A stretch of DNA of 55,810 nt, from contig JAFZYE010000028.1 of assembly GCA_017616445.1 (NCBI GenBank), positions 1-55,810 of the forward strand, read 5' to 3'. The notes beneath the pieces are model-generated. The model had not been told where the DNA came from. It did no database searches and saw only the letters and a list, made by a program, of their open reading frames with translations. Origin of the DNA: Bacteroidaceae bacterium (lineage in GTDB: Bacteria > Bacteroidota > Bacteroidia > Bacteroidales > Bacteroidaceae). The first letter of the stretch is position 1, and every line of letters begins with the position of its first letter. Below are positions 1 to 8,915 of the stretch, in pieces. The translations under genes and the position numbers were made by a program.

Positions 1-120
1 GTCAAAGTCAGCAGTTTCTTATGAAAATATGACGTCGCCGCCACCTTTTTCCTAAAAACCTATTGCCGTTTCAAATAAAATTCACACTTTTGATGAGTCA
101 AATCCATAAAGGTTTAAATA

Positions 121-822
121 ATGAAAAAACTCGTATTCCTAACAGGAGCAGGCATTAGCGCAGAAAGTGGTATCACAACCTTCCGCGACTCAGGGGGCTT
201 GTGGGAGCAGTATCCAGTGGAGGCAGTGGCAAGTATACAAGGGTATTACCGTGACCCTGCTTTGGTGATTCAATTCTATAATGAACGACGTCGTCAACTG
301 AAATCGGTAGAGCCAAATAAGGCTCATCAGCTCGTGGCTGCGCTCGAGAAGAATTATGATGTGTGTGTGGTTACACAGAATGTTGATAACTTGCACGAAC
401 GTGCTGGCTCTCATCGTATCATCCACCTGCACGGTGAACTCATCAAGGCTACTTCGACCGAGAATCCGAACGACCCCTCGCAAGTGGTTACATTGGCGGA
501 TGATGAAGATATCCATATTGGTGATAAGGCGAAGGACGGAAGTCAGTTGCGCCCTTTCATCGTGTGGTTTGGTGAAGCTGTGCCGATGATTGAACCAGCT
601 GCTGAAGCTGTTAGCGAGGCCGACATCGTTGTTGTCATTGGTACTTCGCTGAATGTTTATCCAGCCGCTGGATTGCTTGGCTATGCACGGCGGGATGCCG
701 ATATTTATCTCATCGACCCTTCTCCGAATAACGTACCAGGATATCTTCCTGTGCATATAATTGCAAAAAAAGCGACTGAAGGAATGCAGGAACTCTATGA
801 CAAGCTGACCTGTAAAGGATAA
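121..822 (+). CDS. cobB: Sir2-family NAD-dependent protein deacylase (CobB-like)
   Basis: Sirtuins remove acyl groups from lysines using NAD. The N-terminal Rossmann motif GAGISAESGITTFRD (residues 9-23), the TQNVDNLHERAGS segment (85-97), catalytic His104 in HLHGE, and GTSLNVYPA are all present. FYNERRRQL carries the Tyr53/Arg56 pair that in CobB/SIRT5-type enzymes binds acidic acyl groups, so desuccinylase or demalonylase activity is possible (inference). The four zinc-ribbon cysteines usual in sirtuins are missing: the only cysteines are Cys82 and one near the C-terminus. The length of 233 aa is normal for the class. The gene lies 40 bp before comEC on the same strand and may share a transcript with it. 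No clear TAnnTTTG promoter was seen in bases 1-120. Confidence 0.93.
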   Translation: MKKLVFLTGAGISAESGITTFRDSGGLWEQYPVEAVASIQGYYRDPALVIQFYNERRRQLKSVEPNKAHQLVAALEKNYDVCVVTQNVDNLHERAGSHRIIHLHGELIKATSTENPNDPSQVVTLADDEDIHIGDKAKDGSQLRPFIVWFGEAVPMIEPAAEAVSEADIVVVIGTSLNVYPAAGLLGYARRDADIYLIDPSPNNVPGYLPVHIIAKKATEGMQELYDKLTCKG

Positions 823-862
823 TGTTTACAGATAGCTGACATCAAGCCATAAATCCATCGCA

Positions 863-2449
863 ATGCGACGAGTACTGATAGCGTTCGTCATCGGACTGGC
901 GATAGGCTGTCTGATGATAGGCAGAGTGGATGTCCTTTCACTCCCAGCAGGTGTGTCTGTGCCGGTGATGGGAGTGCTCTTGGGATTGATGCTGGTGTTG
1001 GTGTTAGTCATGTTTTTTCTCCACCGAAGGCGACATCTCTATGCTTTCAGTTTTTCTGCTTTTATATTCTTCATTGTGTTGGGTAGTGTGGCTTTCCAAC
1101 TCAAGTACCAACATTGTCAGTCCAAGCAGTCGTCCCTAGTCGGGAAGCATGTTGTGCAGGGGGTGGTGACGAAACGTCCCCAACGCAAAACCCTTTCGTT
1201 GGCTGTTGAGATGCAGACATCTCAAGGGGTATCTTTTATCTGTTATCTGAATCACGATCCGGTGATTGCTAACCCTGTATCTGAACCCGATATTGGTGAT
1301 ACACTTCTAATCTTTTCGAAACATGGGTTGACTCCTTCTTCTTTCCTTCCGGATTCTACTGACGAGTTTGCTGCCTATCGACGTTATTTGTTCTTGCACG
1401 AGATTGCAGGCACATGTTATGCCGAATCCCGGCATGTGACAAAAGGGCAGCCTGATGGCTTGATGGCTGTGAGGAAGATGCTTAATAATCAATTACAGCA
1501 ATTACTCGATACTGCCCTTCCCATAGGCGATCGTGACGAACTATCTGTAGTGACAGCGATGACTACAGGTGATAAAAGTGAACTGAGCAAAGAATTACGG
1601 GAGCAGTATTCACACGCTGGCGTTAGCCACGTATTGGCGCTGTCGGGTTTCCATCTCACCATCATATATATGCTGTTGCAACTGATGCTGTTGGCATGGG
1701 TCGGATCGGATAGGTGGAGAAAAGTTGCTCGAGGACTGATTATCATTGCGATTTGGGCGTTTGTCGCAGTTACGGGTTTTCCTCCTTCATTGGTACGTGC
1801 TGCCATCATGTTCTCCATCCTCTTGTTGACTCAAATCGTGAGAAGGAGAGTTAACTCCGTTGATGTGTTGTGTGTGACAGTGATGGTGATGCTTTGCGTG
1901 AATCCGTTTATGTTGCTTGATGTAGGATTTGAACTATCAGTCCTCTCGATGCTGGGTTTGTTGACGATGGGCACCTGGCTGTTTGGATGGTGGACGGATC
2001 AGAGACGTAAAATAGGACGCGACGGATGGCTGAAACGGATGGCAGGAAAGGTAGCCGACTTTGTTGTTGGAAGTGTCATCACTACTGTGGTTTGTAGTAT
2101 GATGACGCTACCATTGGTATCGTATTATTTCGGCATCGTACCCCTCTTATCCGTTGGTTCGAATCTGGTGATGAGTCTCTTGGCTACAGCCTTAATGGCT
2201 GTTGCGGCAGTTTGGTGGATGGTGAGTTGGCAACAGCAGCTGAGTGCTTGGGTTGGTACTGGTGTGATGGGAATTGCAGCCATGATGAACGGAGTGACCT
2301 CATGGTTTTCGTCCATCGATTTCGCTGTTATCCCTTGGCGTGCAAACGCATGGGGTATAGCCATGTGGTATTTCCTGATTGCTTTCTTACTTATTTATGG
2401 TGCTCGGTACCTGCCCACTTACGGAAACGGCGTCGGACGGCGTAAGTGA
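863..2449 (+). CDS. comEC: ComEC/Rec2-family DNA-uptake channel protein, without metallo-beta-lactamase domain
   Basis: This is a polytopic membrane protein of 528 aa. Two or three hydrophobic segments at the N-terminus lead into a DUF4131-like soluble region (about residues 80-190). The Competence domain follows, with the diagnostic HAGVSHVLALSGFHLTIIY-type motif at about residues 245-265 and roughly eight further membrane spans. Known ComEC proteins carry DNA across the inner membrane during transformation. The C-terminal metallo-beta-lactamase domain present in many homologues is absent, and the protein ends shortly after the last membrane span. The last 59 bp overlap the 3' end of the convergent glycosyltransferase gene. 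Whether this organism is competent cannot be told from the window. Confidence 0.9.
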   Translation: MRRVLIAFVIGLAIGCLMIGRVDVLSLPAGVSVPVMGVLLGLMLVLVLVMFFLHRRRHLYAFSFSAFIFFIVLGSVAFQLKYQHCQSKQSSLVGKHVVQGVVTKRPQRKTLSLAVEMQTSQGVSFICYLNHDPVIANPVSEPDIGDTLLIFSKHGLTPSSFLPDSTDEFAAYRRYLFLHEIAGTCYAESRHVTKGQPDGLMAVRKMLNNQLQQLLDTALPIGDRDELSVVTAMTTGDKSELSKELREQYSHAGVSHVLALSGFHLTIIYMLLQLMLLAWVGSDRWRKVARGLIIIAIWAFVAVTGFPPSLVRAAIMFSILLLTQIVRRRVNSVDVLCVTVMVMLCVNPFMLLDVGFELSVLSMLGLLTMGTWLFGWWTDQRRKIGRDGWLKRMAGKVADFVVGSVITTVVCSMMTLPLVSYYFGIVPLLSVGSNLVMSLLATALMAVAAVWWMVSWQQQLSAWVGTGVMGIAAMMNGVTSWFSSIDFAVIPWRANAWGIAMWYFLIAFLLIYGARYLPTYGNGVGRRK

Positions 2450-3413
2450 TGTTACCGAAGTTACCTTGGCGGAGGTTGAGCCACAGTTCCTCGAACGAAT
2501 ACTGAATCTTGCGCCAAGGGTTGTTCCATGCGTTACGCAGATAGTGTAACCGCTGGTATTCTGGATATTCTTTTATTTCTGTTGGATGTGTGAGTGGGAA
2601 CGTGAGTTCGCGACGAGGCATCGTGAACACATGACGTAGTCGACGTGGGATGAGGTTGAGTTGGGCAGAGAAATGGGTACCATCCTCCATTCCGATGTTA
2701 TTGATGAGGTTCTGACTTGGTATGATGGCCAACCCATCATGGAGGAGCATATAAGCCCAGAAGATGGATTCGAAGTACTGCTTGCCGCTACGGGCATGGT
2801 CGATACACATCTGCGGCATGTCGCTACGCTGATGGTATTGCTCTACTTTTTCTTTCAACAGTTGGAACTGCTGTGGGTCGTTCACGAATCCATAGTTGCC
2901 ATCACGGTTCAGGATGACACGGCTCCAGGATGCCCAACCCCAGATGGAGAACACACGTGAGAAGAAATAGGACTGACCTGAGAGCTGTAAGTTTGTGTCT
3001 TCGGTGTTGAAACCGCTGATGAGGGTGATACGTGGGTCATCTTCGTAGCGGTCCAGCAACTCTTTGCAGAAAGGGAAGAACGACTGACTCGGTACCACAT
3101 CGTCTTCCAACACGATACATTTATCGGTCAGGGAGAATGCCCATTGTTGCGACATGTATCCAGAAGGGTCACATCCGTAGTTCTGGGTTTGATAGTTACG
3201 ATGCACCTCACATTCCCAATCGATGTTCTCGTCACTCACCAGTTCCCTGCAAGCCAGGATGCCCGGCATGTCGTCGCGTCCTTCACGAGGTCCGTCTTGA
3301 TAGAGGAAGAGTCGTGCAGGACGTGCTTTCTTCACCTCTGCCCATACTTTGGAGAAATGGTCGGGACGGTTGAAGAACAGCATCAAGACTGATATGTCGG
3401 TGGTTGGGGGCAT
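2391..3413 (-). CDS. Glycosyltransferase, GNT-I/HlpA-like family
   Basis: The 340-aa protein begins with a GT-A type fold: ISVLMLFFNRPDHF (7-20), LFLYQDGPR (35-43), and an acidic metal-binding LEDDVVPS motif with EDD at residues 103-105. The middle part, YFFSRVFSIWGWASW, matches proteins often annotated 'hemolysin HlpA' in Bacteroidales, which are glycosyltransferases related to GNT-I. No signal peptide or membrane span is evident, so it is probably cytoplasmic and acts on surface glycans; the acceptor is unknown. The start codon is abutted by a four-unit heptanucleotide repeat (3416-3443). The 3' end overlaps comEC by 59 bp on the opposite strand. Confidence 0.8.
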   Translation of the reverse strand: MPPTTDISVLMLFFNRPDHFSKVWAEVKKARPARLFLYQDGPREGRDDMPGILACRELVSDENIDWECEVHRNYQTQNYGCDPSGYMSQQWAFSLTDKCIVLEDDVVPSQSFFPFCKELLDRYEDDPRITLISGFNTEDTNLQLSGQSYFFSRVFSIWGWASWSRVILNRDGNYGFVNDPQQFQLLKEKVEQYHQRSDMPQMCIDHARSGKQYFESIFWAYMLLHDGLAIIPSQNLINNIGMEDGTHFSAQLNLIPRRLRHVFTMPRRELTFPLTHPTEIKEYPEYQRLHYLRNAWNNPWRKIQYSFEELWLNLRQGNFGNITYAVRRRFRKWAGTEHHK

Positions 3414-3415
3414 AT

Positions 3416-3443
3416 GAGTTAAGAATTAAGAATTAAGAGTTAA
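3416..3443. repeat. Heptanucleotide tandem repeat (GARTTAA x4)
   Basis: Four perfect-period 7-bp units (GAGTTAA, GAATTAA, GAATTAA, GAGTTAA) lie immediately upstream of the glycosyltransferase start codon. They belong to the same family as 9475-9530 and 38830-38857. Confidence 0.9.
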
Positions 3444-3463
3444 GAAACTTTAGTTCGATGATG

Positions 3464-4300
3464 TCAATTATTATTTAAAGTAGGCTTTCGCCAATAGTAG
3501 ATGAAGAGTGGAATGCAGATGGCTGCTGCTACGACAGCTGCACTATAGAGAACAGGGGGTGTCTCGAAGATATCTGCCGTGGGGTCTTGCTCTTTTCCGG
3601 TAATCAACATCACAGCGACTGCAAAACCATTGTTGATGATATGATAGAGTAGCGAAGGTATGATGCTCTGTGATTTGGTGTAGAGGATGCCTAACATCAC
3701 ACCTAAAGCACTGGCAAAGAGTATCTGTATGGGGTTCCAATGAATAATGCCGAACAAGAGTGATGACACCAAGATGGCAATCCATGGGTTGACTCCTCGC
3801 CGCAACATGCCGCCCAGCATTCCGTGACGGAAGATGATTTCCTCACTCAGGGGACCTATGAGGACAATCGTAATGACACCTACGGGGTTGTTGGCCAATC
3901 CTTGCATGGTGTCTTCTAATGTGTCTTCTACTCCCAACGCTTGGCCCAGACAACCTGTTGAAACGGCACCTGCGAAGGTGGCAATCAGCATCACTGGAGC
4001 CAAACGCCAACGTAGTCGACCAGGGTTGATTTCTGCGATGAAATGGGGTTTTTCTAACCATTTTGTCGATGTGAGTTTGTATCGGACGGCAATCATAAGA
4101 CCGATGGTGACGAGAGAGGCAAAGCACAACGCAAGGGCAGTCATCCAAGCATAAGATGAGCCTCCTGTCATTTTAGAGACAAGGCCACCCAATAGAGCAC
4201 CTACGATGCCACCCACCAATTGTCCAATTCCGAATATCACCAAGATGCAGGCGATGTCGAGGATGGATTTGTAAGTCTTTGATTGTTTGTTTATCTTCAT
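3464..4300 (-). CDS. CPBP-family intramembrane metalloprotease
   Basis: The 278-aa polytopic membrane protein has about eight hydrophobic segments. The CPBP/ABI signature is intact: GPLSEEIIFRHG with Glu153/Glu154 and Arg158 (EExxxR), FGIIHWNP with His187, and SLLYHIINNGFA with His220 and Asn224. Family members related to Rce1 cleave within the membrane; several protect against bacteriocins or process prenylated substrates, but the target here cannot be inferred. It is the last gene of a likely minus-strand run ompH-murI-CPBP, starting 27 bp after the murI stop. Confidence 0.88.
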   Translation of the reverse strand: MKINKQSKTYKSILDIACILVIFGIGQLVGGIVGALLGGLVSKMTGGSSYAWMTALALCFASLVTIGLMIAVRYKLTSTKWLEKPHFIAEINPGRLRWRLAPVMLIATFAGAVSTGCLGQALGVEDTLEDTMQGLANNPVGVITIVLIGPLSEEIIFRHGMLGGMLRRGVNPWIAILVSSLLFGIIHWNPIQILFASALGVMLGILYTKSQSIIPSLLYHIINNGFAVAVMLITGKEQDPTADIFETPPVLYSAAVVAAAICIPLFIYYWRKPTLNNN

Positions 4301-4327
4301 GGGAGCAGTTTCTTTATGATGATAGGT

Positions 4328-5143
4328 TCATAACCTCTCTACTTCGATCTGTTCGTTGAGGAATAAGGATGCATTCCCGCTGAAACGTTCAGGTGACTCA
4401 GAAGTGAAATACCGACATGTAGCACCGTTTTTAATGCGGCATTCCATCTCAGGATGGCGTAGGAGATAGTTTTTCAAACTATGAGCGATGTATTGCCCTT
4501 GGGTCAGTATACTGATGTTGGATGGGCAGAACTTACGTATCTTCTCCATCAGCAAAGGATAGTGTGTGCAACCCAGGATGATGGTGTCGATGAGCGGATC
4601 TGTTTGCAACAGTGTGTTGATACGTTCTTGTACGAAGTAATCGGCACTTGGTTTGTCGTACTCGCCGTTCTCAACCAGCGGAACCCACATGGGACAAGCC
4701 AATCCTGTCACCTTACTATTGGGGAATAGCTTGAGGATTTCCATGTTGTAAGATTCTGACTTGATGGTTCCCTCTGTGGCCAGTACACCGATATGTCCGT
4801 TACGAGTGATAGTGCCTACCACTTCAGCAGTAGGACGAATCACTCCCAACACGCGGTTGTTGGGAGCGTGCTCTGGTAGGTAATGCTGTTGAATGGTACG
4901 TAGAGCCTTCGCTGATGCGGTATTGCAACCCAATATGACCAGAGGGCAACCCAAGGCAAAGAGTTTCTCGACGGCTTCGAGTGTGTACTGATAGACTACT
5001 TCGAACGAGCGGGTGCCGTAAGGAGCACGAGCATTATCACCGAAATATACATAATCGTATTTCGGCATGTGTCGACGGATGGCATCCAAGATAGTCAGTC
5101 CACCGTACCCCGAATCAAATACTCCTATCGGTCCTTCGTTCAT
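4328..5143 (-). CDS. murI: Glutamate racemase
   Basis: This cytoplasmic enzyme interconverts L- and D-glutamate to supply D-Glu for peptidoglycan. The N-terminal GVFDSGYGGLTI motif holds the Asp10/Ser11 pair. The two catalytic cysteines are present in LGCNTASA (Cys73) and LGCTHYPLL (Cys192). The length of 271 aa is typical. Its ATG overlaps the stop of the upstream ompH-like gene by 4 bp (ATGA), indicating translational coupling of a periplasmic chaperone-like protein with a wall precursor enzyme. Confidence 0.96.
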   Translation of the reverse strand: MNEGPIGVFDSGYGGLTILDAIRRHMPKYDYVYFGDNARAPYGTRSFEVVYQYTLEAVEKLFALGCPLVILGCNTASAKALRTIQQHYLPEHAPNNRVLGVIRPTAEVVGTITRNGHIGVLATEGTIKSESYNMEILKLFPNSKVTGLACPMWVPLVENGEYDKPSADYFVQERINTLLQTDPLIDTIILGCTHYPLLMEKIRKFCPSNISILTQGQYIAHSLKNYLLRHPEMECRIKNGATCRYFTSESPERFSGNASLFLNEQIEVERL

Positions 5144-5661
5144 CTCGATACTGCGCTGATAGCTTCTGAAGTGATATCTTCACCCGCTTGGGTGTTCACG
5201 AACGGATAGCTGTTGTTATCTGTATTGAGGATGTAGTCGTAGCCTCGCTCCATACCAATCTTATATAGGGCTTCCTTCAGTTTCTGATTAACAGGTTGCA
5301 TCAGCTCCTTCTCTGCTTTGTCAAGCAATTGCTGTGCTTCCTGTTTGAATGACAGACTCTGTTCCATCAGTTGCTGCAACTCTTTTTGACGCTTCAGCAG
5401 GATATTCTCAGGGAACGTCTTCTGTCCGTCTACGTACTCTGCAAACTGCTTGCTGAATTCCGATTCCGAACGTTCAAGCTCTTTTGCGTAGCTGGCCTTC
5501 AAATCGTTGAAACTCTTCTGGGCTTCTGCATAGGCAGGCATTGCTTTCAGAACGGCATCATAGCTGAGATAGCCAAACTTCTTGACTGCTGTGCTGTCTT
5601 GTGCGTCAGCAAATGTGAATACTGCTGCTACAAGAACAAGCGATAATATGACTCTTTTCAT
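5140..5661 (-). CDS. OmpH/Skp-family periplasmic chaperone (paralogue 1)
   Basis: A signal peptide (about residues 1-20, MKRVILSLVLVAAVFTFADA) is followed by KFGYLSYDAVLKAMPAYAEA and a long helical, coiled-coil-prone region (about 45-125) rich in Lys, Glu and Gln. It ends in the family-typical YDYILNTDNNSYPF segment. Skp-type proteins are trimeric 'jellyfish' chaperones that hold unfolded outer-membrane proteins. The 173-aa length fits. It is coupled by 4 bp to murI and lies 12 bp after deoC. Two further homologues lie at 45.2-46.3 kb behind bamA. Confidence 0.88.
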   Translation of the reverse strand: MKRVILSLVLVAAVFTFADAQDSTAVKKFGYLSYDAVLKAMPAYAEAQKSFNDLKASYAKELERSESEFSKQFAEYVDGQKTFPENILLKRQKELQQLMEQSLSFKQEAQQLLDKAEKELMQPVNQKLKEALYKIGMERGYDYILNTDNNSYPFVNTQAGEDITSEAISAVSR

Positions 5662-5673
5662 AGTGATTGGGGA

Positions 5674-6564
5674 TTAAAAGAATTGTATGGTTTCTCCTTG
5701 AATGTCACTCAATAGTTTGTTGGCAAGGCTACTTGTGCCCAGTCGCAACATTGTGTTGTTGAGCCATTGCTCTCCAAGTACTTCTTTCACGATGGTGTAG
5801 TAGGTAAGGGCGTCTTCCACGGTTTTCATACCGCCAGCAGGTTTGAAACCAATTTGGATGCCAGTCTCTTCGTAGTACTCCTTGATGGCCTGGCACATCA
5901 CGTATGCGGCCTCTGGAGTCGCTGCTGGTTCGAGTTTGCCTGTAGAGGTCTTGATGTAATCTGCTCCTGCATACATTGCCAATAATGATGCTTTCTTGAT
6001 GTTGGAGGCGGTTTTCAGACATCCTGTCTCAAGAATGACTTTGAGTTTCTTGTCTCCACACACCTCTTTCAATTCAGATATCTCATCCGCCACCGATTCA
6101 TAGTCGCCTGCCAGGAATTTTCCGACTGACTGAACGATATCGATCTCTGTGGCTCCGTCCTTGATGGCGAGAGCTGTCTCTGCAATCTTCACTTCAATGA
6201 ACGTCTGTGAAGAAGGGAAGCAAGCTGATACGCAGGCAATCTCTACCTCTTCGTTCTCGAGTGTATCGTGGCAGATGGAGGCGAAACATGGGTAGACGCA
6301 AACGGTGGCTACATGTCCCAAATCTGGGTATACGTCATCAAACTTATTGACTTTCTCCACAAATCGCATCACGCTGTCTTCGCTGTCATCTGTCTTTAAG
6401 GTGGTGAGTTCCACACTATTCAGCAGGAACTTCTTCACGGCAATAGTATTATTTTCTTCACGGTGGTTGGCAATCAGCGCAGCCACTTCTCGTTTTACTT
6501 GTTCATCGTCAAGCTCCAAGTTATACTTGGCAAATGCTTGCTGGATTTTACTGTCTGTCATCAT
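5674..6564 (-). CDS. deoC: Deoxyribose-phosphate aldolase
   Basis: The enzyme cleaves 2-deoxyribose-5-phosphate to glyceraldehyde-3-phosphate and acetaldehyde during deoxynucleoside catabolism. The Schiff-base lysine is Lys205 in YIKTSTGKLEPAA, and the second lysine lies in GFKPAGGMK. The acidic residue of TEIDIVQSVG (around 142) is also conserved. The length of 296 aa includes an N-terminal helical extension of about 50 aa compared with short bacterial forms. It sits between dtd and the ompH-like gene on the same strand. A 9-bp tandem repeat array occupies its 5' flank. Confidence 0.95.
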   Translation of the reverse strand: MMTDSKIQQAFAKYNLELDDEQVKREVAALIANHREENNTIAVKKFLLNSVELTTLKTDDSEDSVMRFVEKVNKFDDVYPDLGHVATVCVYPCFASICHDTLENEEVEIACVSACFPSSQTFIEVKIAETALAIKDGATEIDIVQSVGKFLAGDYESVADEISELKEVCGDKKLKVILETGCLKTASNIKKASLLAMYAGADYIKTSTGKLEPAATPEAAYVMCQAIKEYYEETGIQIGFKPAGGMKTVEDALTYYTIVKEVLGEQWLNNTMLRLGTSSLANKLLSDIQGETIQFF

Positions 6565-6576
6565 ATTGTGATTATT

Positions 6577-6640
6577 GGGGTCTTATGGGTCTTATGGGTC
6601 TTATGGGGCTAATGGGGCTAATGGGCCTGATGAGGCTTAT
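6577..6640. repeat. G-rich 9-bp tandem repeat (GGGSYTWAT x7)
   Basis: About seven consecutive units run from GGGGTCTTAT through GGGGCTAAT x2 to GAGGCTTAT with a 9-bp period. They fill the whole gap between deoC and dtd and end at the dtd stop codon. A second array of the same family is at 23191-23264. Confidence 0.88.
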
Positions 6641-7089
6641 TCTTTGTTTTTTGTATCCATGCAGATGGTTACAGGACCATCGTTCACCAGGGCCACTTTC
6701 ATGTCGGCTCCAAACTCGCCTGTCGCTACTTCCTTACCCAGGTCGGCAGAGAGTTGGCGGCAGAACTGCTCATAGAGTGGAATGGTTATTTCGTGGCTGC
6801 CTGCTCTGAGGTAGCTGGGGCGGTTCCCTTTCTTGTAGGATGCCCAGAGGGTGAACTGGCTGACAACCAGTATCTCACCACCTATATCTAATATAGAGCG
6901 GTTCATCACTCCGTTTTCATCATCGAATACACGTAGGTTCACCACTTTCTTACTCAACCACTCGATGTCCTCCTGCGTGTCTGCGTTCTCGCAGCCCAAC
7001 AGCACCAGATAGCCTTTCCCTATCTGTGCTTTGACTGCTCCGTCGATGGTGACAGATGCTTCGCTCACTCGTTGTATCACTGCTCTCAT
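6637..7089 (-). CDS. dtd: D-aminoacyl-tRNA deacylase
   Basis: Dtd hydrolyses D-aminoacyl-tRNAs (and Gly-tRNA-Ala) as a proofreading step. The N-terminus MRAVIQRVSEASVTIDG, the SQFTLWAS motif and the C-terminal VNDGPVTICMDT with the cross-subunit Gly-Pro motif are all intact in 150 aa. The start overlaps the uvrC stop by 4 bp, so the two are translationally coupled. Confidence 0.96.
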   Translation of the reverse strand: MRAVIQRVSEASVTIDGAVKAQIGKGYLVLLGCENADTQEDIEWLSKKVVNLRVFDDENGVMNRSILDIGGEILVVSQFTLWASYKKGNRPSYLRAGSHEITIPLYEQFCRQLSADLGKEVATGEFGADMKVALVNDGPVTICMDTKNKE

Positions 7090-8909
7090 AATGCTTCCTT
7101 GATAATTCTCGCTTTTGCTTTTCCTACCACCTCTGCAATGGCATCCTCGCTTGCTTCTCGTATGCGTTTCACACTCTTGAACTGCTTCAGCAAAGCTGTT
7201 TTTGTGGCTGCCCCCACACCTTTTATCGTATCTAACTCAGAGGCTACCTGTGCCTTCGAGCGTTTGTCGCGATGGAACTGGATGGCATATCTATGCACTT
7301 CATCCTGTATTCTTGTCAGGAACTGGAACAGCGCACTTTTTATCTCTACACCTACTGTCACGATCTGCCCGTCCTGATACGTCAGCAACTCTGAGGTGCG
7401 GTGTTTGCCGTCCTTGGCCAATCCAGCGATAGGTATCTGCAGTTGGAGTTCGTCTTCCACCACATGTTTGATGATGCCCATCTGTCCCTTTCCTCCGTCT
7501 GCGATGATGAGGCTTGGCAGTTCACCTGCTTCGTCCATCAGCCGCTTGTATCTGCGATATACCACCTCTGCCATTGAAGCATAGTCGTCAGGTCCTTCTA
7601 CCGTCTTGATGATGTATTTCCTATATTCCGACTTCGCAGGTTTGGCTTTTTTGAACACGACACATCCAGCTACAGCTTCTGCGCCTTGTATGTTCGAGTT
7701 GTCGAAACACTCGATATGAATCGGTAATCTGTCCAGTTTCAGCTTCGTCTGCAATTCTTTCAACAGGTTGGTGGCACGTTGCTCAGGGTTGAGTTTCTCT
7801 GCCTGCTTCGCCTTGTCGAACTTATACTGCCTTACGTTAGCGAGTGAGAGATCCAACAGGTGTTTCTTGTCGCCTCGCTGGGGCACGGTGATGGTGACAT
7901 CTTTCAACTCTACTTCTATTGGGAATGGAACGATAATCTCCTTAGAGTCGCTGTGGTAGCGTTCTCTCATCTCCACGATACCCAGTGCCAGAAGGTCCTC
8001 AGGTACTTCATCCATCCGCTTGGCATATTCGAAGGTGAATGCCTGGTTGATGCAGCCGTTGGTGACATGCAGGTAGTTGATGAAAGCAGACTTCTCGTCA
8101 TCTGCGATGGAGAAGACATCGATGTTGTGCTCGTATGGCGCAATCACCTCACTTTTCTCGCAGAAATCCAACGCGAGGTCGTACTTACGTTTCAGCTCCT
8201 GTGCTTCCTCGAATCGCATCTCCTCTGCGAGGGCATTCATCCGCTGTAGCAACTTTTCGCACACCTTGCGTGTGTTGCCTTTCAGTATTTCCTTCACTTC
8301 TGCCACACTCTCCATGTACTCCTCCTTCGATTGCAATCCCACACAGGGAGCTTTGCAGTTCTTGATGTGGTATTCCAGACAGGCTTTGAACTTACAGTTC
8401 TCTATCTGCTGGCTCGACATCGTAAAGCGGCAACGGCGGAGAGGATAGATGCGGTTGATGAGTTCCAACATGTTGTTGAGGGTACCTGCGTGACTGAACG
8501 GACCGTAATAGGTTCCCACACCTGGGAATATTTTACGTGTCTTGAATACCCTTGGAAATTCCTCATTGGTGACACAGACGGAAGGGTAGGTCTTATCGTC
8601 CTTCAGCAGGATGTTGTACCTTGGCTTGTACTTCTTGATAAGGTTATTCTCCAGCAGCAGGGCATCTTCGTCTGTGGGTACGACCACGTAGTTGATGTCT
8701 TGAATCTTGCTGACCAGTATCTGTGTCTTCCTCGTCTGGACGGTCTTGTTGAAATACGAACTGACACGACGTTTCAGGTTCTTGGCTTTACCCACATAGA
8801 TGATGGTACCTTCGCCGTCGAAGTACTGATAGCATCCAGGACTCTCAGGGAGTGCCAATACGATGCGTTTCAGCCGTTCAAGCCGTTTTCCGTCCTCGTC
8901 CTTTGTCAT
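7086..8909 (-). CDS. uvrC: Excinuclease ABC subunit C
   Basis: UvrC makes both incisions around UvrB-marked lesions in nucleotide excision repair. Domain order is normal over 607 aa: GIY-YIG nuclease (PESPGCYQYFDGEGTIIYVG, about 16-36), a cysteine cluster around residues 150-190, UVR motif (about 210-245), RNase H-like C-terminal nuclease (IECFDNSNIQGAEAVAG), and terminal helix-hairpin-helix (LDTIKGVGAATKTALLKQF). It lies 6 bp downstream of apt and overlaps dtd by 4 bp. Confidence 0.97.
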   Translation of the reverse strand: MTKDEDGKRLERLKRIVLALPESPGCYQYFDGEGTIIYVGKAKNLKRRVSSYFNKTVQTRKTQILVSKIQDINYVVVPTDEDALLLENNLIKKYKPRYNILLKDDKTYPSVCVTNEEFPRVFKTRKIFPGVGTYYGPFSHAGTLNNMLELINRIYPLRRCRFTMSSQQIENCKFKACLEYHIKNCKAPCVGLQSKEEYMESVAEVKEILKGNTRKVCEKLLQRMNALAEEMRFEEAQELKRKYDLALDFCEKSEVIAPYEHNIDVFSIADDEKSAFINYLHVTNGCINQAFTFEYAKRMDEVPEDLLALGIVEMRERYHSDSKEIIVPFPIEVELKDVTITVPQRGDKKHLLDLSLANVRQYKFDKAKQAEKLNPEQRATNLLKELQTKLKLDRLPIHIECFDNSNIQGAEAVAGCVVFKKAKPAKSEYRKYIIKTVEGPDDYASMAEVVYRRYKRLMDEAGELPSLIIADGGKGQMGIIKHVVEDELQLQIPIAGLAKDGKHRTSELLTYQDGQIVTVGVEIKSALFQFLTRIQDEVHRYAIQFHRDKRSKAQVASELDTIKGVGAATKTALLKQFKSVKRIREASEDAIAEVVGKAKARIIKEAL

Positions 8910-8915
8910 TTATGT

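Noticed and set aside
863-2449. comEC as a pseudogene because the metallo-beta-lactamase domain is missing
   Set aside because: The frame is uninterrupted with intact Competence-domain motifs, and short ComEC forms exist.
6534-6809. ORFs with Met-Gly-Leu or Gly-Ser-Tyr repeats over the 9-bp array
   Set aside because: They are antisense to dtd and deoC and owe their repeats to the tandem DNA.
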